Of a DNA stretch of 64,000 bases, positions 11,824-22,704 are shown piece by piece. The translations under genes and the position numbers were made by a program. Position 1 is the stretch's first letter. Every line of letters begins with the position of its first letter. A model generated the notes under the pieces. It was not told the origin of the DNA, made no database searches, and worked only from the letters and a program-made list of their open reading frames with translations. The DNA is from Halichondria panicea (Eukaryota > Porifera > Demospongiae > Suberitida > Halichondriidae): NCBI RefSeq assembly GCF_963675165.1, contig NC_087379.1, positions 3,538,201-3,602,200 on the forward strand, in the 5' to 3' direction.

Positions 11824-12505
11824 CTTAGCCGGCCGATCCGTCTCCGTCTCCAATTGAATGCTAGATCGCCTGATTGTATTTGGGCGTGATCTGGGCGTGG
11901 TTTTTAATACATAAAACAAATTGACTCGTGGTACAACAAAAAATGAGCAGTATACAGCAGGAAATACTTTCCAGAAGACACTTCTTTGGCAGTGGCAACC
12001 AAATCTTTGTCGATTCCTTTATTCTCTATTGTTTAGACTCCTGACCTGGTCAATCATGAGTCTCATGATGAGAGATACAAGGGGAGAGACAATTAACAAG
12101 AACAACACTTTTGTCAACAGGAGGAGCCTTGGTCCTACCTAGCTTGTAGTCCATTAAAAAGGGTAGCAACTGATATAGCAGAGAGACTTGCCATACCCCG
12201 TTGGGAACCAGATAAACACGTCCCTTCCCTCAAACAGGAGCTTGAGAGCCTGGGCCTGTTCTGCTATTTCTGCCATGAGAGTCAGGCCATCTTGCAAGAC
12301 AACGCGTTGCATGCCATAGCTAGCTAGCTATAAATTGAGAACATGACACGGAGCTAAATTACTGTAACTTTTACGGGAGTAAAATGCCTCTACGTACACC
12401 TTTAGTATTACAGAAAAAAAGCAGGAAACAAAATGTAAAGAATCACTGCTTTTGTTTCCGGTTCCTGCCACGCCCAGATACAATATCGGCCTGGGACCGA
12501 GGCTA
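11824..12505 (+). mobile_element. 682-bp non-autonomous insertion (TAGCCTCGGTCCCAGGCC-ended repeat family) inside BEL/Pao integrase
   Basis: The segment is flanked by the 7-bp direct repeat GGCTCTC and interrupts integrase coding: on the minus strand the frame EEFELCGLQKRA ends at its edge and resumes as KHLSGVLNHFW on the other side. The right end is GGCCTGGGACCGAGGCTA and the left end CTTAGCCGGCCGATCC, so both termini carry TAGCC in inverted orientation. The same right-end motif appears at the ends of the dispersed repeats near 50.14 kb and 59.16 kb. No transposase is encoded; it looks like a MITE-like element. The insertion postdates the BEL/Pao element. Confidence 0.75.
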
Positions 12506-12512
12506 GGCTCTC
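12506..12512 (+). repeat. Target-site duplication, right copy (GGCTCTC)
   Basis: Second copy of the 7-bp direct repeat flanking the 682-bp insertion. Confidence 0.8.
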
Positions 12513-13435
12513 TTCTGCAGACCACACAGCTCAAACTCTTCGTCTCCCACTTCCTCATAACATGTGAGGTTGTCGGGCAAGTTCAAGAGTCGGCGTCCTA
12601 CTAGTAGGTGTGAGGGTGTCAGCGGCTCTTCGACATCATCCGACTCCAGGTAGGACGAGAGTTGATAATCCCTTCAATCTCCACAATCGCAGTGTGCATT
12701 TCGTCAAGTGAGAATCGGGCTCAGCCTACAGTTTTTCTCAGACATCTCTTGGTAGACTTTACCATCCTCTCGAAAACTCCACCCCACCAGGGGGCTCCCT
12801 CGAGATTGAAAACCCACTCAACCCCAAGGTTGGCCAGATAGTCTTAGGCTGCCTTGAAAGTTTTGGCATTGTCAGAGAAAATCCTTTTAGGAAAACCACG
12901 TCTCGCTTTAGTGCTCGAATAAAGTGCTCGAATAAAGGGGTTGACATATCACATACAATCTCGAGATGAATTGCCCGTGTAGTGAACAGACAAATCCAAA
13001 CCTTCTGTTTCCCAACGTACATAGGTCCAGCATAATCAACAGCTGTATAGGAGAACGGTGGGGCCTCATTAACTCGGAAAAAGGGAAGAGGAGGAGCGGG
13101 AGGGGGCTTGATAGACCTTCCTTCGTAACGTCTACAGTTATGGCCTTTACGTTGATAATCCAATACTTGACTCGAACTTCACCAAGTGTCTCCCTCACTC
13201 CATTGTGCTGGACTCTTCGGTGTGCAGCCTGAACCAGAAGTGTCGTAAAGGTATGCTGCTTGGTGAGAAGCACAGGGTGTTTAGTTGAGAATAAGATGTC
13301 AGCATTTTTCAACCTTCCACCACATCGGCCAAATTCCATCGTCATCCAGCCAAGCTGTGTCTTCCAAGTGGTGAATTTAGGGTTTTCTTCAAAGGTGCAC
13401 TGACAGTCACGATCGTTCTGCTTTGGAAAGTACAT
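12513..13435 (-). pseudogene. BEL/Pao integrase: zinc-binding domain and catalytic core (fragment)
   Basis: The minus strand shows AAHRRVQHNGVRETL (HH part of the HHCC zinc domain, near 13.22 kb), then YTAVDYAGPMYVG (first catalytic aspartate, near 13.04 kb), RAIHLEIVCDMST, then FSDNAKTFKAA in a shifted frame (second aspartate, near 12.86 kb), and [13 protein letters not shown] (glutamate, near 12.78 kb). All three D,D,E positions are therefore visible but lie in different frames. LTPSHLLVGRRLLNLPDNL follows at about 12.59 kb. The 13-bp microduplication at 12910-12935 is one cause of the frame changes. Integrase would insert the cDNA copy of the element into the host genome; this copy is dead. 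Confidence 0.8.
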
Positions 13436-13807
13436 CTACGGTAAGTTCAGGGGTGTCAGCTCTCCTAACTTGATGACGTATGCAGTCACGCGAATGAGCT
13501 TGTGGATTGAGCTTTGATTTCAATAACATTGCTGATGCGATGTGGCAGTGGGGTGGCCAGCAGACTATCGCTCAACTTTAGAGGAGGACTTGAGACAGGG
13601 CTCTGGGATATTCTCTATTGAAGGGGTGATACGTGGAGATTCAGGGATCTTGAGCCAATCGGGTCCATACTTCCATACTTGGCTAAGAACCAGCTCTGTC
13701 GGCGTCAACCCTCTTGAGGGAAGGTCGGCAGGGTTCTCTTTCCCAGGACAATGACTCCAGCTTTCTATCTGTGTCAGCCTTCGAACTGTGTCAGCCTTCG
13801 AATCTCA

Positions 13808-14328
13808 TCAACCCGATTTTGAACAAAGGGCTTCCAGTCCTTCCCAGTGCCTATGATCCAAAAGAGCGCGACTTGTGAGTCGGTGAAGCATCTTGGTTCT
13901 GCTAATCTCGATCTTCCAGATAGGGTCTCCAGTGACGTTAGAGATCAAGCATACAGCTGACAGCAATTCAGCTGACAGCAATTCCAGCCTTGGTATGGTC
14001 ACAAGTTTCAACGGGGACACTCGAGTCTTCGATACAACAAAGAAAGGGTATGCAAGGCCTTCGTCCTCTTCCACAAGGTACACAACAGCTGCATAAGCAG
14101 TGATTGAGGTGAGGCATCACAGAATCCGAATAATCGATACAATTTCGACTCACTCCTTGGACCTTGGAGGCAGCACCTCGGTAGCGTGATCGTTGGTGCC
14201 CCTCTCAACTGCTCCACCAGTTTCGTCCATTTGCTCAGCAGGTCTCCATCCAATGACTTATTCTTACATAGCTCTTGCATAAGAACTTTGAAGCGTATGG
14301 TGACCGGGTCGTAGATCCTGCCTATCAA
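13808..14328 (-). pseudogene. BEL/Pao RNase H-like region (fragment)
   Basis: The minus strand reads IYDPVTIRFKVLMQELCKN and, after a frame change, YRLFGFCDASPQS, which matches the F.DAS core of the BEL/Pao RNase H region. SKTRVSPLK and IPRLELLSAELLSAV follow, the usual PRLEL motif. A perfect 15-bp duplication at 13954-13983 adds residues and shifts the frame just after the PRLEL block. Confidence 0.75.
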
Positions 14329-14640
14329 GCTAATTAACCATCCTTTTAGTTGGCTGTACAGGGATACCAGAGTCCGTCACAGCATCAAAGCGGAATAACA
14401 GCTGGTCAAGTGAAACGTTCTAATGAACACCAAGAACCTTTTGTTCCTCAGGGTGTTTGTTTGGTCCCGTGGGGAGAGTAGCCTCAACATAGGACTCGTC
14501 TGCCTGGGCCACGTTACATGGGTTAGCTTGCTTACGGGTGGCTTCTTGAACATCAACTAGGGTTTGCAAAGCAGTGGCATTCGTGGTAAACTTCCTGAGG
14601 TTAAAGGAACCATGGCTTAAAATGAACCATGGCTTAAAAT

Positions 14641-15204
14641 TTCCTTCGAACGAGCGTATAGTCGATCAGCCCCACAAACAACATCGTCGACATACATTGA
14701 CTGAGCTAGTGCCCTCACAACTTCAGGATGAGACTCTTCGTACTCTTCAATGTGGTGCTAATAGTAGCATTGAGGAGAAAGGGACTGGCTGATATTAAAG
14801 TGACAACCTCGGGTTCGCTACAAAAAGGGTTTTTAACCCACAAAAACCTTAGTGCTTCACGATCATCAGGGTTCACGGAAATCATTAAGAATGCCTTTTC
14901 AATATCGGCAATAAAGGCAACCGGGTAGCATCGGAACCTAAGCAATATCTCAAGGATCTTCTGATTGAATTTAGGGCCAGTATGCAAACAGTCGTTTAAG
15001 GAGGGGCCACGTTTAAGGAGGGGCCACTTGCCCGGGCACCTTAGTGGTCTCCTTATCCTGTCGAATCACTGCGTGGTAGTGAGTTGTTCTTGGGGCTACT
15101 TCAGAGTCTTTAACTTCTTCGACTATGCCCTGTTCAAGCTGATCTTGGATAATTGAGTGGTATTCTTGCAATACTTTCTGGTTTTGCTGCAGTAAACCGT
15201 TCAA
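14641..15204 (-). pseudogene. BEL/Pao reverse transcriptase (fragment)
   Basis: The minus strand reads LNGLLQQNQKVLQEYHSII and HYHAVIRQDKETTKV near 15.0-15.2 kb, FNQKILEILLRFRCYPVAFI followed by ADIEKAFLMISVNPDD (motif A with its catalytic aspartate, near 14.89-14.92 kb), REALRFLWVKNP, and MYVDDVVCGAD (motif C, YVDD at 14683-14694). The catalytic motifs are preserved but the reading frame is broken, including by a perfect 17-bp duplication at 14994-15027 between the N-terminal block and motif A, and by another 17-bp duplication at 14607-14640 just past motif C. Confidence 0.85.
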
Positions 15205-15214
15205 CCTCCTTCAA

Positions 15215-15521
15215 CTCAAATTGTAGTTATCCGGGAGGTCCTCACGCCATGGAAGAGAAACTTCGTATCTTCCATTCTTTAGCTGTAAGGTACTAGCAAA
15301 TCGGTCACACACAGGGTCACTCAACGGTTGTTCAATCCCAAAGGTTCCCAAAAAGACTTCATGGTATTGTCAAGCTCCTTATTGGTAATGCCTTCCACCC
15401 TCATGGTGTGTGCAGTTACGAGACTTACGGCATGCTCCTTCTGGTCAGCCGCTCCACTCGGTCCACTCCGTCCAGACAGCACCCATCCCAGGGTCATGTT
15501 AACTCCGGTATCTCCTCGCAT
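15215..15521 (-). pseudogene. BEL/Pao protease-RT linker (fragment)
   Basis: The minus strand reads NMTLGWVLSGRSGPS, the LGWVLSG linker block that follows the protease in Pao-type polyproteins, then LDNTMKSFWEPLG towards 15.33 kb. It connects the protease block to the RT block. Confidence 0.6.
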
Positions 15522-15524
15522 AGT

Positions 15525-15947
15525 TTATCCAGTGACGAACTCCCAGTAAAAATCTGAGCCAATAAGCAGATCAATGCTCAGGGCTGGCTCTTGGCGGACC
15601 TCCGCGAGTTCCAATCGAGAAAGATGACTTGAGTGGGTTAAGTAGGCCTGTGACATCACTGGGTCACAAATGAGTTGTTGATGGCCACTACGAACTACAA
15701 GATGCACTACTTCACAGTTTTTAGGCCTTCCCTTCTTGGAACCAAAAGCAGCAATAGACAAATATTGTTTATTGTCGACGGGGATAGCAAGGCTGTCCTT
15801 TACCCGCTGGGTCAAGTATGATTTCTGGCTTCCTCCGTCAAATAAAATTCCCACTCTCAGGGTGCGAGAGGGATCTCCTGGACGGAAAACTTCGGCCACT
15901 GCTGTCTGCAGAAGAACTGTCTGGTTGGAGTTAGCATACAGCGACAT
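15525..15947 (-). pseudogene. BEL/Pao aspartic protease domain (fragment)
   Basis: A 140-residue open frame on the minus strand contains LFDGGSQKSYLT, the position of the aspartic protease active site (here D-G-G rather than the more usual D-S/T-G), followed by IDLLIGSDFYWEF, the IGxD flap-end motif of the retrotransposon protease-like domain. This is the longest uninterrupted part of the element. It would cleave the Gag-Pol polyprotein in an active copy. Confidence 0.75.
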
Positions 15948-16029
15948 GGTTGTTTGGCCACTCGGAACGGCAGTCGAAAAAGCCGGGGCATGGGGATTCA
16001 GCTGATCTGTAGAGGGGTTCGTTACATTT

Positions 16030-16260
16030 AAGGTCGCGCCGTCACTGGTTGAAGGTGATTGCTGACCATTGGGTACTCGTTCAGTCAGTCGATTGCAAAT
16101 GCTGGAGTGATGTCGACCCTTGCAGTTATGGCAGCGGCCTTGAGAACGTCAATCGCGAACGAGATGTCCCTTCCTCAAACATGAAAAGCATCGGCCACTA
16201 CGGCGTAGGATGTACTTCGATTTGGGGCACTATACTGCAGGTGCCGGGCGAATGGAGTTG
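16030..16260 (-). pseudogene. BEL/Pao Gag zinc knuckles (fragment)
   Basis: The minus strand reads CFSCLRKGHLVRD followed by a stop where the fourth zinc ligand (Cys) is expected, then CHNCKGRHHSSICN, a second knuckle. Two adjacent CCHC-type knuckles directly upstream of the protease fit the end of Gag, which binds RNA. Confidence 0.65.
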
Positions 16261-17008
16261 ATTGCAGTAACAGCATGGAGTATTCAAACTAGTTGTTCTG
16301 ACACGGGGACCGTCTGTTGGTGAGGCCGTTCAGCTACCGTCTATGCACCGTCTCTGCCACTAGCCACGGTAAGTCAGTGATGCAGGCCCACTTTTCCTGT
16401 GATATACATAGTATACATGATATATATATATGATATATAATATATGACAGGCTCTAGGAAAACCGAACTTTTCTCGCAGATAGTCAAATCTGAAAACCTG
16501 TCGCGAAAATACGCCCACCCTTTTCTGCAACAACTTTTCGAAATAATGCGGAATTAATTTGTGCAAACTCAGCAAAAAATTTTTTTTTTCATATTTCATT
16601 GATAGCAGTTACCATACACCATATCTTTTTTGTGAAGTCTATATATAATATCAGGAGTACATGAATAGGAGAACGTGTTGTTATCTCAATGTGTCATGCC
16701 ACGTCATACTACATGTGTAAAATGGCCACATCTCAAGTGGCCTACAACCACAATCAAAACAGTGTGGTTAATTACATACATTGTGCAAGCACACTTGGTA
16801 AGCTCTTGCACAATATGAAGAAAAGCAAAGAAACATAAACACAGCAATTAAAGCAACTGTGATATTAAAGCAACTGTGATAGAAGTTGCCAAAAGCGTGA
16901 ATAAAATAATCTAGCATTGGTGAGAAAATTAACTAAAGTAGAGAAGCTACCACAACTAGAGATGTACCCTGAGAGAAAACAAGGTTTTTAATAATTATAA
17001 TCTCTAAG
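16261..17008. other. Spacer beyond the BEL/Pao Gag end
   Basis: No gene recognised. A TATA-rich stretch lies at about 16.40-16.45 kb. The 5' LTR would be expected here but I could not match it to the other end. Confidence 0.4.
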
Positions 17009-17469
17009 AAACAGGATGATGGCTTGGTGAAGCTTGCAGACTGCCTGTGCAATCAATACAAACAATTTTACATAAAGTGTAAAGGCAAAGATGCATACTT
17101 AAATTTTCAAATTCAGTGGTACGATTTCCTACGTTGCATTGCATCTGGGGTAGAAATAAAGCTCTCAAAAGACTCACAAGTAATCGACTCAGACTATGAA
17201 GAAACTCCTACTTTTAGTGCTTGGGCATCCCTTGTTACTGCTGTGTCTCTCAAGGTTGACGTTGTTTTCCTCAGACACACAACTTGCAATATTCCATGAC
17301 ATTGCAAGTAAGAGATGGAGCAACTTTAGCAGCTTGTCACACCTCTAGTTTAGTTCTCTCTATACACGGTAACCTGGCACCACACACAATGCTAACTGCT
17401 TTGCATTGCATCAAACATGTTATTCAGCAAAGATTAGTTACGCCAAGTCCGTCTTTTTCTAAGGTCTAG
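17009..17469 (+). pseudogene. Unrecognised coding-like segment
   Basis: A plus frame of about 90 residues (17024-17299) reads GLVKLADCLCNQYKQFYIKC and WYDFLRCIASGVEIKL, then VIDSDYEETPTFSAWA. It has a balanced amino-acid composition unlike the surrounding spurious frames, and a frame-shifted continuation (AIFHDIASKRWSNFSSL) follows around 17.28-17.33 kb. I do not recognise the family. It may be an exon of a host gene or of a mobile element. Confidence 0.3.
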
Positions 17470-18030
17470 ATGATATTAGCTGAGTAGATCTAGATCTATG
17501 CTATTCTCTAAGTCTTGTATATAGTTTCAGCCTAGCCTGCACATGCACTTCACCTGCACATGCACTTCACTCTTGTTGACAATTTCTACATGTAAGTGAG
17601 CCTACCATGCAGCCATACATGGTCATGTGTAGACAAAGTAACCACAGTTTACACGTGTTTGTGACGTAGTGAGATAATAACGATAATAACCAATTTATAT
17701 GGTGTACATAGTAGTTGCTTACTCCTATTCATGTACTCCTGATAATATTATGATACCATTAATAATTATGATAATGCTAACACAATACTCAATGAACCTA
17801 ATATTATATAAAGTTATTGTAGTCAGTCAGTGTCACTTTCATCCTCTGAAAACGGATCAATCTCGTCGACATCATTGCTTTCTGGTTCATCCTCCGACAG
17901 TTCTACTTCTTTAGCATCCACTCACGAGATCGTCTTGTGGACTAGCGTCTCCACTTTCCAGGCAGTCGACACCCAGTTCAAGACATCTTGCCTAGTCGGC
18001 TGTTTGAGGTTTCCTGCCTTTGTGAGCGCT
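17470..18030. other. Spacer
   Basis: No gene recognised. A microduplication with CACCTGCACATGCACTT-like units lies near 17.53-17.57 kb. Confidence 0.4.
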
Positions 18031-19079
18031 CTATCTCCCTGTCATCCATTCTTGCCAGCTTGCTTTCATCGACTCCTTGAAGGGCTTGTTTATGCACTTG
18101 TCCATTGGTTGTACAATTGATGTGCATCCACCTGGAATTATCAACACATCAGCATTGCAGCGGTCATTAGCTGTCGTAATGTGTACTGCAGATTTGTGTG
18201 GTGAATAACTGTCCAGAATTAAGAGGCGTCGATCATCTTTTCTCTTCACTACTTGCACAAGCCATCGATGGTATTCTTCAGTTGTCATCCAACCATTGGC
18301 AGAGGCCTCAACTGATGGGATACTCAACTTTTTTCGGATTCTTTCTCCCAAAACTCCTTTTCGCTCTTTGAATATAATCACAGCGGGAAGCTTCTCTCCT
18401 GCTGCAGTAGAAGCAAGAGCCACAGTAAAGCCTCTCTTCTCAGCCTTTGTCGTCTTTATGCGAATTGTCTCTCAAATCATTGGTTGGCATGTCAAATCGG
18501 CACATTGTTTGGTCCATATTTATTATTTGGGATGGTTGGATGTCCTTGGCTTTTCTTAACCTTATAATTGACACCCGAAAGTCATGAATTTGTTCAGCAA
18601 AATCAGCAGGCACCTTCTGAGAGCTGTTGGTTCCACACCTGATTCCAACAGAGTGTCGTCGCTTCCAGTTAAGCAGCCAGCCTGGACTTGCTTTAAAATT
18701 TTGAAGGGCAAGTCCTTCGGCAATTCTGATGGCTTTCCTCGATAAATCGAGGTTTGTGACCACTCTTCCTTGCGCTCTTTCTTCCTCCAAATATTGGAAC
18801 AGGTTTAGCTCCAAATCAGTTGAAAGCGGCCTTCTTCCACCACCTATCTTGCGACGCTTGCCTTGGAACCGACACAGTTGGACTTGAGGTCTTTGTACTT
18901 CTGGTCCCATTCCCGAACACATTTTCTATCGATTTTAAATTCTCTTGCTGTCTTGGATAAGTTGTGGTCAAGTTGTGGTCATTCTTTCGCAGCCAATCGC
19001 CAATCGACAACCATGACTTTGAATTCGACAGCCAAGGAGTTTGTCGAGTTGGTACAATGCATCTTTCCAAGAAAATCAC
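18031..19079 (-). pseudogene. Pogo/Tigger-type DDE transposase
   Basis: On the minus strand the blocks run in pogo order. An HTH-type segment (TAREFKIDRKCVREWDQKY, about 18.9 kb) is followed by a CENP-B-like DNA-binding part (LSRKAIRIAEGLAL, ASPGWLLNWKRRHSV). The DDE core follows: INMDQTMCRFDMP (first D), VALASTAAGEKLPAVIIFK, LLILDSYSPHKS (second D) and IIPGGCTSIVQPMDKCINKP (third D). Between the second and third aspartates I count 36 residues. The C-terminal end is at about 18.03 kb. Two faults disrupt it: an 11-bp perfect duplication at 18959-18980 in the HTH region, and a frame change between 18.42 and 18.47 kb. In an active copy it would move a TA-targeting DNA transposon. Confidence 0.85.
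18959..18980 (+). repeat. 11-bp perfect microduplication in the pogo HTH coding region
   Basis: AAGTTGTGGTC occurs twice in direct succession. It shifts the reading frame between VEFKVMVVDW and LSKTAREFKIDR of the DNA-binding domain. Confidence 0.9.
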
Positions 19080-19107
19080 CTTCTTAAATACATCAGATTA
19101 AGCACAA

Positions 19108-19310
19108 GGATACATGTACTTAGGATCAAATACTGAGGATCAAACTGTAATTAGCCAATGAAATTGATTAATAATTATAATACTGAGGATCAAACTTCAA
19201 TTGGCCAATGAAATCAGGCGCAATACTGAGAATCAAACTTCAATTGGCCAATAAAATCAATGCTTATCAGAGTGAAAATAGGCGCAATACTGGGGATCAA
19301 ACTTACAGGC
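19108..19310 (+). repeat. Short tandem array with AATACTGAGGATCAAACTT units
   Basis: Four imperfect copies of a unit containing AATACTGAGGATCAAACTT and CAATTGGCCAATGAAAT follow one another. Spacing varies between about 40 and 70 bp, and the last copies also carry AGGCGCAATACTG. It lies immediately upstream of the pogo transposase reading frame and may be its subterminal repeat region. Confidence 0.7.
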
Positions 19311-19390
19311 TAAATTACATTCTTGAAAATTTAATAGGCGCAATTTACCACAGAATCATTACCCTGCTTCTGCTTCTTCTCATCGGCATC

Positions 19391-19766
19391 ATGGCTACCT
19401 CCTTTAGAATTGAATCCACCATTCGAGGACATCATGTATTCAAGGAGATATGGACACCACACATCAATGAGAACCTCGAAGTTACTGCTGACCATGGAAA
19501 TGTTTTTGATATCCATTCTGTAGCAGCATGGAAAGGTGGACAAGTCGTCGGTCATGTTCCTAGAGAGCTACTTTCTCCACAGAAGGAACAGTAAGATAAC
19601 CTGCAAAATCACCGGGGATCGACATCGTTCCGAGATCCGTGGCCCTGCATCTACATCTGAGGGCAAGCGAAATCACATAGAGAAAAATCACATAGAGAAA
19701 CTCATGACTGTTCTACATGTAGCTAGCAAAGAGACTGAAGCTAGCAAAGAGACTGAATATAAATAG
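19391..19766 (+). pseudogene. HIRAN-like domain fragment
   Basis: The plus strand reads MATSFRIESTIRGHHVFKEI, WTPHINENLEVTADHGNVFD and VAAWKGGQVVGHVPRELL, then in a shifted frame NSKITCKITGDRHRSEIRG. The pattern RGHH.Y...W.P..GE.L...ET.N..D..AVAV...G.VVGH+PRE, ending with a C.VTG.R segment, matches single-domain HIRAN-like proteins that I recall as abundant in cnidarians and other invertebrates. HIRAN domains bind DNA ends or processed DNA, but the role of these stand-alone copies is not known to me. An open frame extends upstream to 19208 but the methionine at about 19391 looks like the real start. Frameshifted, so probably non-functional. Confidence 0.55.
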
Positions 19767-19895
19767 AGGCTAACTCACTGCGCTAGCACTAACTCTGTCA
19801 CTAACCAGCTTTTCTAAAAGCTACCACTATGCAAAAATTTCACCACAAGTATGACGTCAGTTCTGGACACGTGATAGTAATAGTAGCTGGATGAT

Positions 19896-19974
19896 GGGCG
19901 TATAATCGAGTGAAAATACCCTTGTGCAAGAACTTCGAGGCAAAAGAGGGGATGGGCGTTTATTCAAGATGGGC
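19896..19974 (+). repeat. Inverted-repeat copy A (79 bp)
   Basis: The reverse complement of this segment is at 21235-21313, with only a few mismatches. The inner side continues to TTATTTTCGCGAGGGTACGG, which looks like a transposon terminus pointing right and may be one end of the pogo element. Confidence 0.85.
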
Positions 19975-21234
19975 TTATTTTCGCGAGGGTACGGTACTGT
20001 GTGGAGGTGCCACTATATGGAGGTGCCACTATAATTATAATTATATTGATAACTTAGTCACCTACTAGCCGATACATCAGTCATTACTTTTGTGCATCTA
20101 TAATTATATCTATATAACAATGTCATAATTATTGTGATGAAAATTAGACCATAAATTATTGTATTTCTCATTTCCTCATTTATTTCCTCATTCATCATTT
20201 CCTCATTCACCCCCCCCTGGTGTGTGTGTGTAAAAAAGACGTAAAAAAGACAATGAGCAGTAGGTGTAACCAGTAGGTGTGGCACTGGAAGTTGGGACCA
20301 CACCCAACAAATTTCGCCGCGACAGCGCCGCTAAGGAAACCCTGTCTCAAAAGTCCCCACCTCCTAGCTGTTTCCTCCAGTCAATGGCCACTCAATCAGT
20401 TGGCCCGACTCTACTGTTCACACCGAGTACATTGTACCCGTGGATCGGCTTTTGCATGTTGAGGCTTTTGCATGTTGATGGGCGCTCCCATCAATAGACA
20501 CCCTACTCGCCCAAGCGCTTGACAACACAACGCTACGTCCCCTCATCAACAAGCGCTGTTCGGCGTTAGACTCAAGCAGTACCTCCCCAGCAAACCTGGT
20601 ATGGGTGTTAGCTACTTCCGCAAGGCACGTGTACTTTGACAACTATTTCACCACTCCGGAGGAAAAGGACGGGATCGCATTAAATTGAAGATGAAGTGTA
20701 CTGTATACAACAATAGTAACCCAAAATGTATTGTGGACATAAATACCATTAATTTGGTACTATTACCACGGTTACTATCTGGTTACTATCTTGTTGTGTG
20801 CGACCAAAAAATGAACTAACATTTTAGAACCCAATACTACTTTATACAAAGCAATATTACTACCAAAAGAAAGTGATAGTATTTGATGAGGATTACAGTG
20901 GAGAAGTTACTGCTTAAAGCGGCTGATATAAAGTGGACTAAGCGGTTCCAAAATGTGTCCAGTTTTGTCAAAAAATCCACAATTATCTCTACACAGCTGC
21001 GCAATGTACCAGCAATGTAAAGTGAGTGTGTTGCAAGTAGTCATTTACTTGTAGTATTATTATGTTGGGTAGAGAGAGTCAACAAGTTTGTTCATGTCTA
21101 CTTCGTGATGTCTTGTCTATTCGCTTTCAGAACCGGGTCATGCAGATTACTGGAGAAGTAGTCGTCATCATTATATTAATGTTATCTCTTACACTCGAAC
21201 TCAATCTTGACATTCCGTATTTTGAAATAAAGTA
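19975..21234. other. Segment between inverted-repeat copies, with an unassigned GC-richer stretch
   Basis: Between 20,277 and 20,700 the sequence is richer in GC than its surroundings, with short frames on several strands (one plus frame reads LPSIDTLLAQALDN and HVYFDNYFTTPEEKDG). This looks like an unassigned remnant of some coding sequence, but I recognise no family. The rest is AT-rich and featureless. Confidence 0.3.
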
Positions 21235-21313
21235 GCCCATCTTGAATAAACGCCCATCCCCTCTTTTGCTTCGAAGTTCTTGCACGAGGGTATTTTCACT
21301 CGATTATAAGCCC
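21235..21313 (-). repeat. Inverted-repeat copy B (79 bp)
   Basis: Partner of 19896-19974. The two could be the ends of a 1.42-kb non-autonomous element, or two separate termini of the same family in opposite orientation. Confidence 0.85.
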
Positions 21314-22699
21314 ACCCAGAATGAGTAAGTTTTAGGTAAGCCTGAGCAGATATTGGTTTTGAGCAATAGCCAGATTTATCATAATAATTTTTCTTAGCTT
21401 ATAGTTATCTACAGTCTTTCTCTGTAAAATCTGATGCTCTGAATCCAACGCGTTCCACCGAAGCGCTTTGTCTAAGCAGCCGCCATTACCTTACTTTTCC
21501 CAATTTAGCAATCTTTAAGTGGGCGTTTCTCAATACTGCTATTTCAGAACTTTGAGTTTCCAACGCGCATAACTTAGGCATGAAAAGAGGTATATATGAA
21601 AACTAAGCATATCGGCAATTCTTTGCTAAATCTCAACAATTGTAGCCTGCTCCAATATGGCCTTTTTCCCAGATTGGTACAACTATACATTCTCACATTC
21701 TCCTCAAGGCGGTACTCTGTTTCATCAACAGGGTGTGAAATGATGTCAGGCCTGAACTAATTGTCTCTTCGTCAGCAAAAGTACGATTGCCTCTACGAAT
21801 GTCAATATAAAAATATGTTAAGCTCGACATTGTGCACTTAGTATACACTTAGTATACATGTCTTGTTTATTCACAATCTCTTGTTAAATTTCTGCACATC
21901 AGAATTTTTTTCCCTGCATGGTAGAATTTATAATTACCCTCGAAAAAGACTCCAAGATATCAGACAACCGACCAATGACGAGATCAAAAGTAAGGCTGTC
22001 TCATATTAACTGTTCATAAAGGTGCCCTAACTCTCAAGTGTTAGTGTTGTTGAGGTGAGCACTATAATTATTATTATGTGTGTTATTATGTGTAACAGTG
22101 GCTTCAACTGGAACTAACACTATTCGTTCGTGGGTTGTTGTACTTAACACTATTATTCTCGATTATTATTTTGCTGACTGTACCTATTCTACATTATACC
22201 TATTCTATTCTTGCTGAGTGTGCATGATATTTTTTTACTCTCAGAATTCTGATGACCCCTCTGAAAGAATAACGTTGGTGAAACCAACTCATTCTCGTCT
22301 CATCCACAGCAGAAGAAGTGTCTTTCCACATAATGGTGGAACGCGAATCTATCAGTGAAGTTTCAACATAAAATTATTTTAAGATTCATTTGATAGTCAT
22401 TTGATAGCTTCATATTAATTTTGACGTAGTATATCCAATGCAATGGTATGCCACATTTATTCTTTTGCAACATCACATGTTTACAACGTACACCACCAAA
22501 TTTGGTTATTTTTACTGGTTGGGTGATAGCTTTCCTAATATCTTAGCTAGCTCGATCTGCATTGGTCTATAATGGTCTATAATGAGAGACGAGCATCCTT
22601 GATTCGGCACAGTGGTTGATTCGGTACAGTGGTGGTAAATCAGATGCGACAATGCGACGCTCAATTCATGAAAAGCTTCGTCACTCACAGCTTGGTGTA
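21314..22699. other. Spacer
   Basis: No gene or major repeat recognised; only scattered microduplications. Confidence 0.4.
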
Positions 22700-22704
22700 C
22701 TTTG

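Larger units (their letters stand above)
11390..16260 (-). mobile_element. BEL/Pao-type LTR retrotransposon, degenerate and internally interrupted
   Basis: On the minus strand, from 16.26 kb down to 11.39 kb, the blocks occur in BEL/Pao order: Gag zinc knuckles, aspartic protease, reverse transcriptase, RNase H, integrase, integrase C-terminal region. Frames are broken by stops, small indels and at least five perfect microduplications (12910-12935, 13769-13802, 13954-13983, 14607-14640, 14994-15027). A 682-bp insertion at 11824-12505 separates the integrase core from its C-terminal part. No envelope-like gene is evident. LTRs could not be confirmed. The copy cannot encode a working polyprotein as written. 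The base composition is visibly more GC-rich than the flanks, consistent with an inserted element. Confidence 0.85.
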
